This document shows positions 6,053-6,057 of a DNA stretch of 6,057 bases, in pieces. A program made the position numbers and the translations under genes. Every line of letters begins with the position of its first letter. Within the stretch, counting starts at the first letter, position 1. The notes beneath the pieces were generated by a model that was not told the origin of the DNA, ran no database searches, and saw only the letters and a program-made list of their open reading frames with translations. Source of the DNA: Bacillota bacterium (GTDB taxonomy: Bacteria; Bacillota; Bacilli; Alicyclobacillales; SLC66); assembly GCA_021799325.1 (NCBI GenBank), contig JAJZAS010000102.1, forward strand, positions 1-6,057. Reading direction: 5' to 3'.

Positions 6053-6057
6053 CTCCT
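6053..6057 (-). promoter_or_regulatory. Probable ribosome binding site of the small coiled-coil gene
   Basis: AGGAG on the minus strand touches the right edge of the window and lies eight bases before TTG 6042-6044. The in-frame ATG at 6033-6035 would be 17 bases away, too far, so TTG is preferred. Sequence beyond the edge is needed to exclude a longer reading frame. Confidence 0.5.

Noticed and set aside
1..6057. CRISPR array, insertion sequence, tRNA or long repeat
   Set aside because: No repeated spacer-like units, transposase frame, inverted terminal repeats or tRNA-like cloverleaf were seen; nearly every base is in a coding gene.

Overview
The window reads as a dense, roughly half-GC chromosomal stretch of a Bacillota bacterium (class Bacilli, possibly near Alicyclobacillaceae; that rank is a guess from gene content and protein style). 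The support is strong Shine-Dalgarno sites, frequent GTG/TTG starts, a Bacillus-type bifunctional homocysteine methyltransferase/MTHFR (YitJ), a YtoI-type HTH-DRTGG-CBS-thioesterase protein and an ArlRS-like two-component system. All genes lie on the minus strand, so transcription runs from high to low coordinates. No RNA gene, mobile element, CRISPR array or tRNA is visible.

Upstream unit (6057 to about 2688): a 46-residue coiled-coil protein with a TTG start (5904-6044), an unrecognised 156-residue soluble protein (5423-5893), a TauE/SafE-family membrane transporter (4637-5401) and the YitJ-type enzyme (2744-4618). Gaps are 10, 21 and 18 bases, so this looks like one operon. It ends in a clear rho-independent terminator (2688-2714). 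Its promoter lies beyond the right edge. No SAM riboswitch is seen in front of yitJ, although that is the usual control of this gene in Bacillus.

Downstream unit (about 2690 to 1 and beyond): a candidate sigma-A promoter sits directly against the terminator. It drives ytoI (1335-2639), then an OmpR-family response regulator (641-1321), then a membrane sensor histidine kinase that is cut by the left edge inside its HAMP domain (1-644). The regulator starts 13 bases after ytoI stops, and the kinase start overlaps the regulator stop as ATGA, so the three are probably co-transcribed.

Together the first unit suggests methionine/one-carbon metabolism next to export or import of a small anion, possibly a sulfur compound. 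The second links a ligand-sensing multidomain protein to a two-component signalling pair. I did not find a convincing wholly new system. The most open items are the two unknown genes at the right end and the ytoI-two-component linkage.
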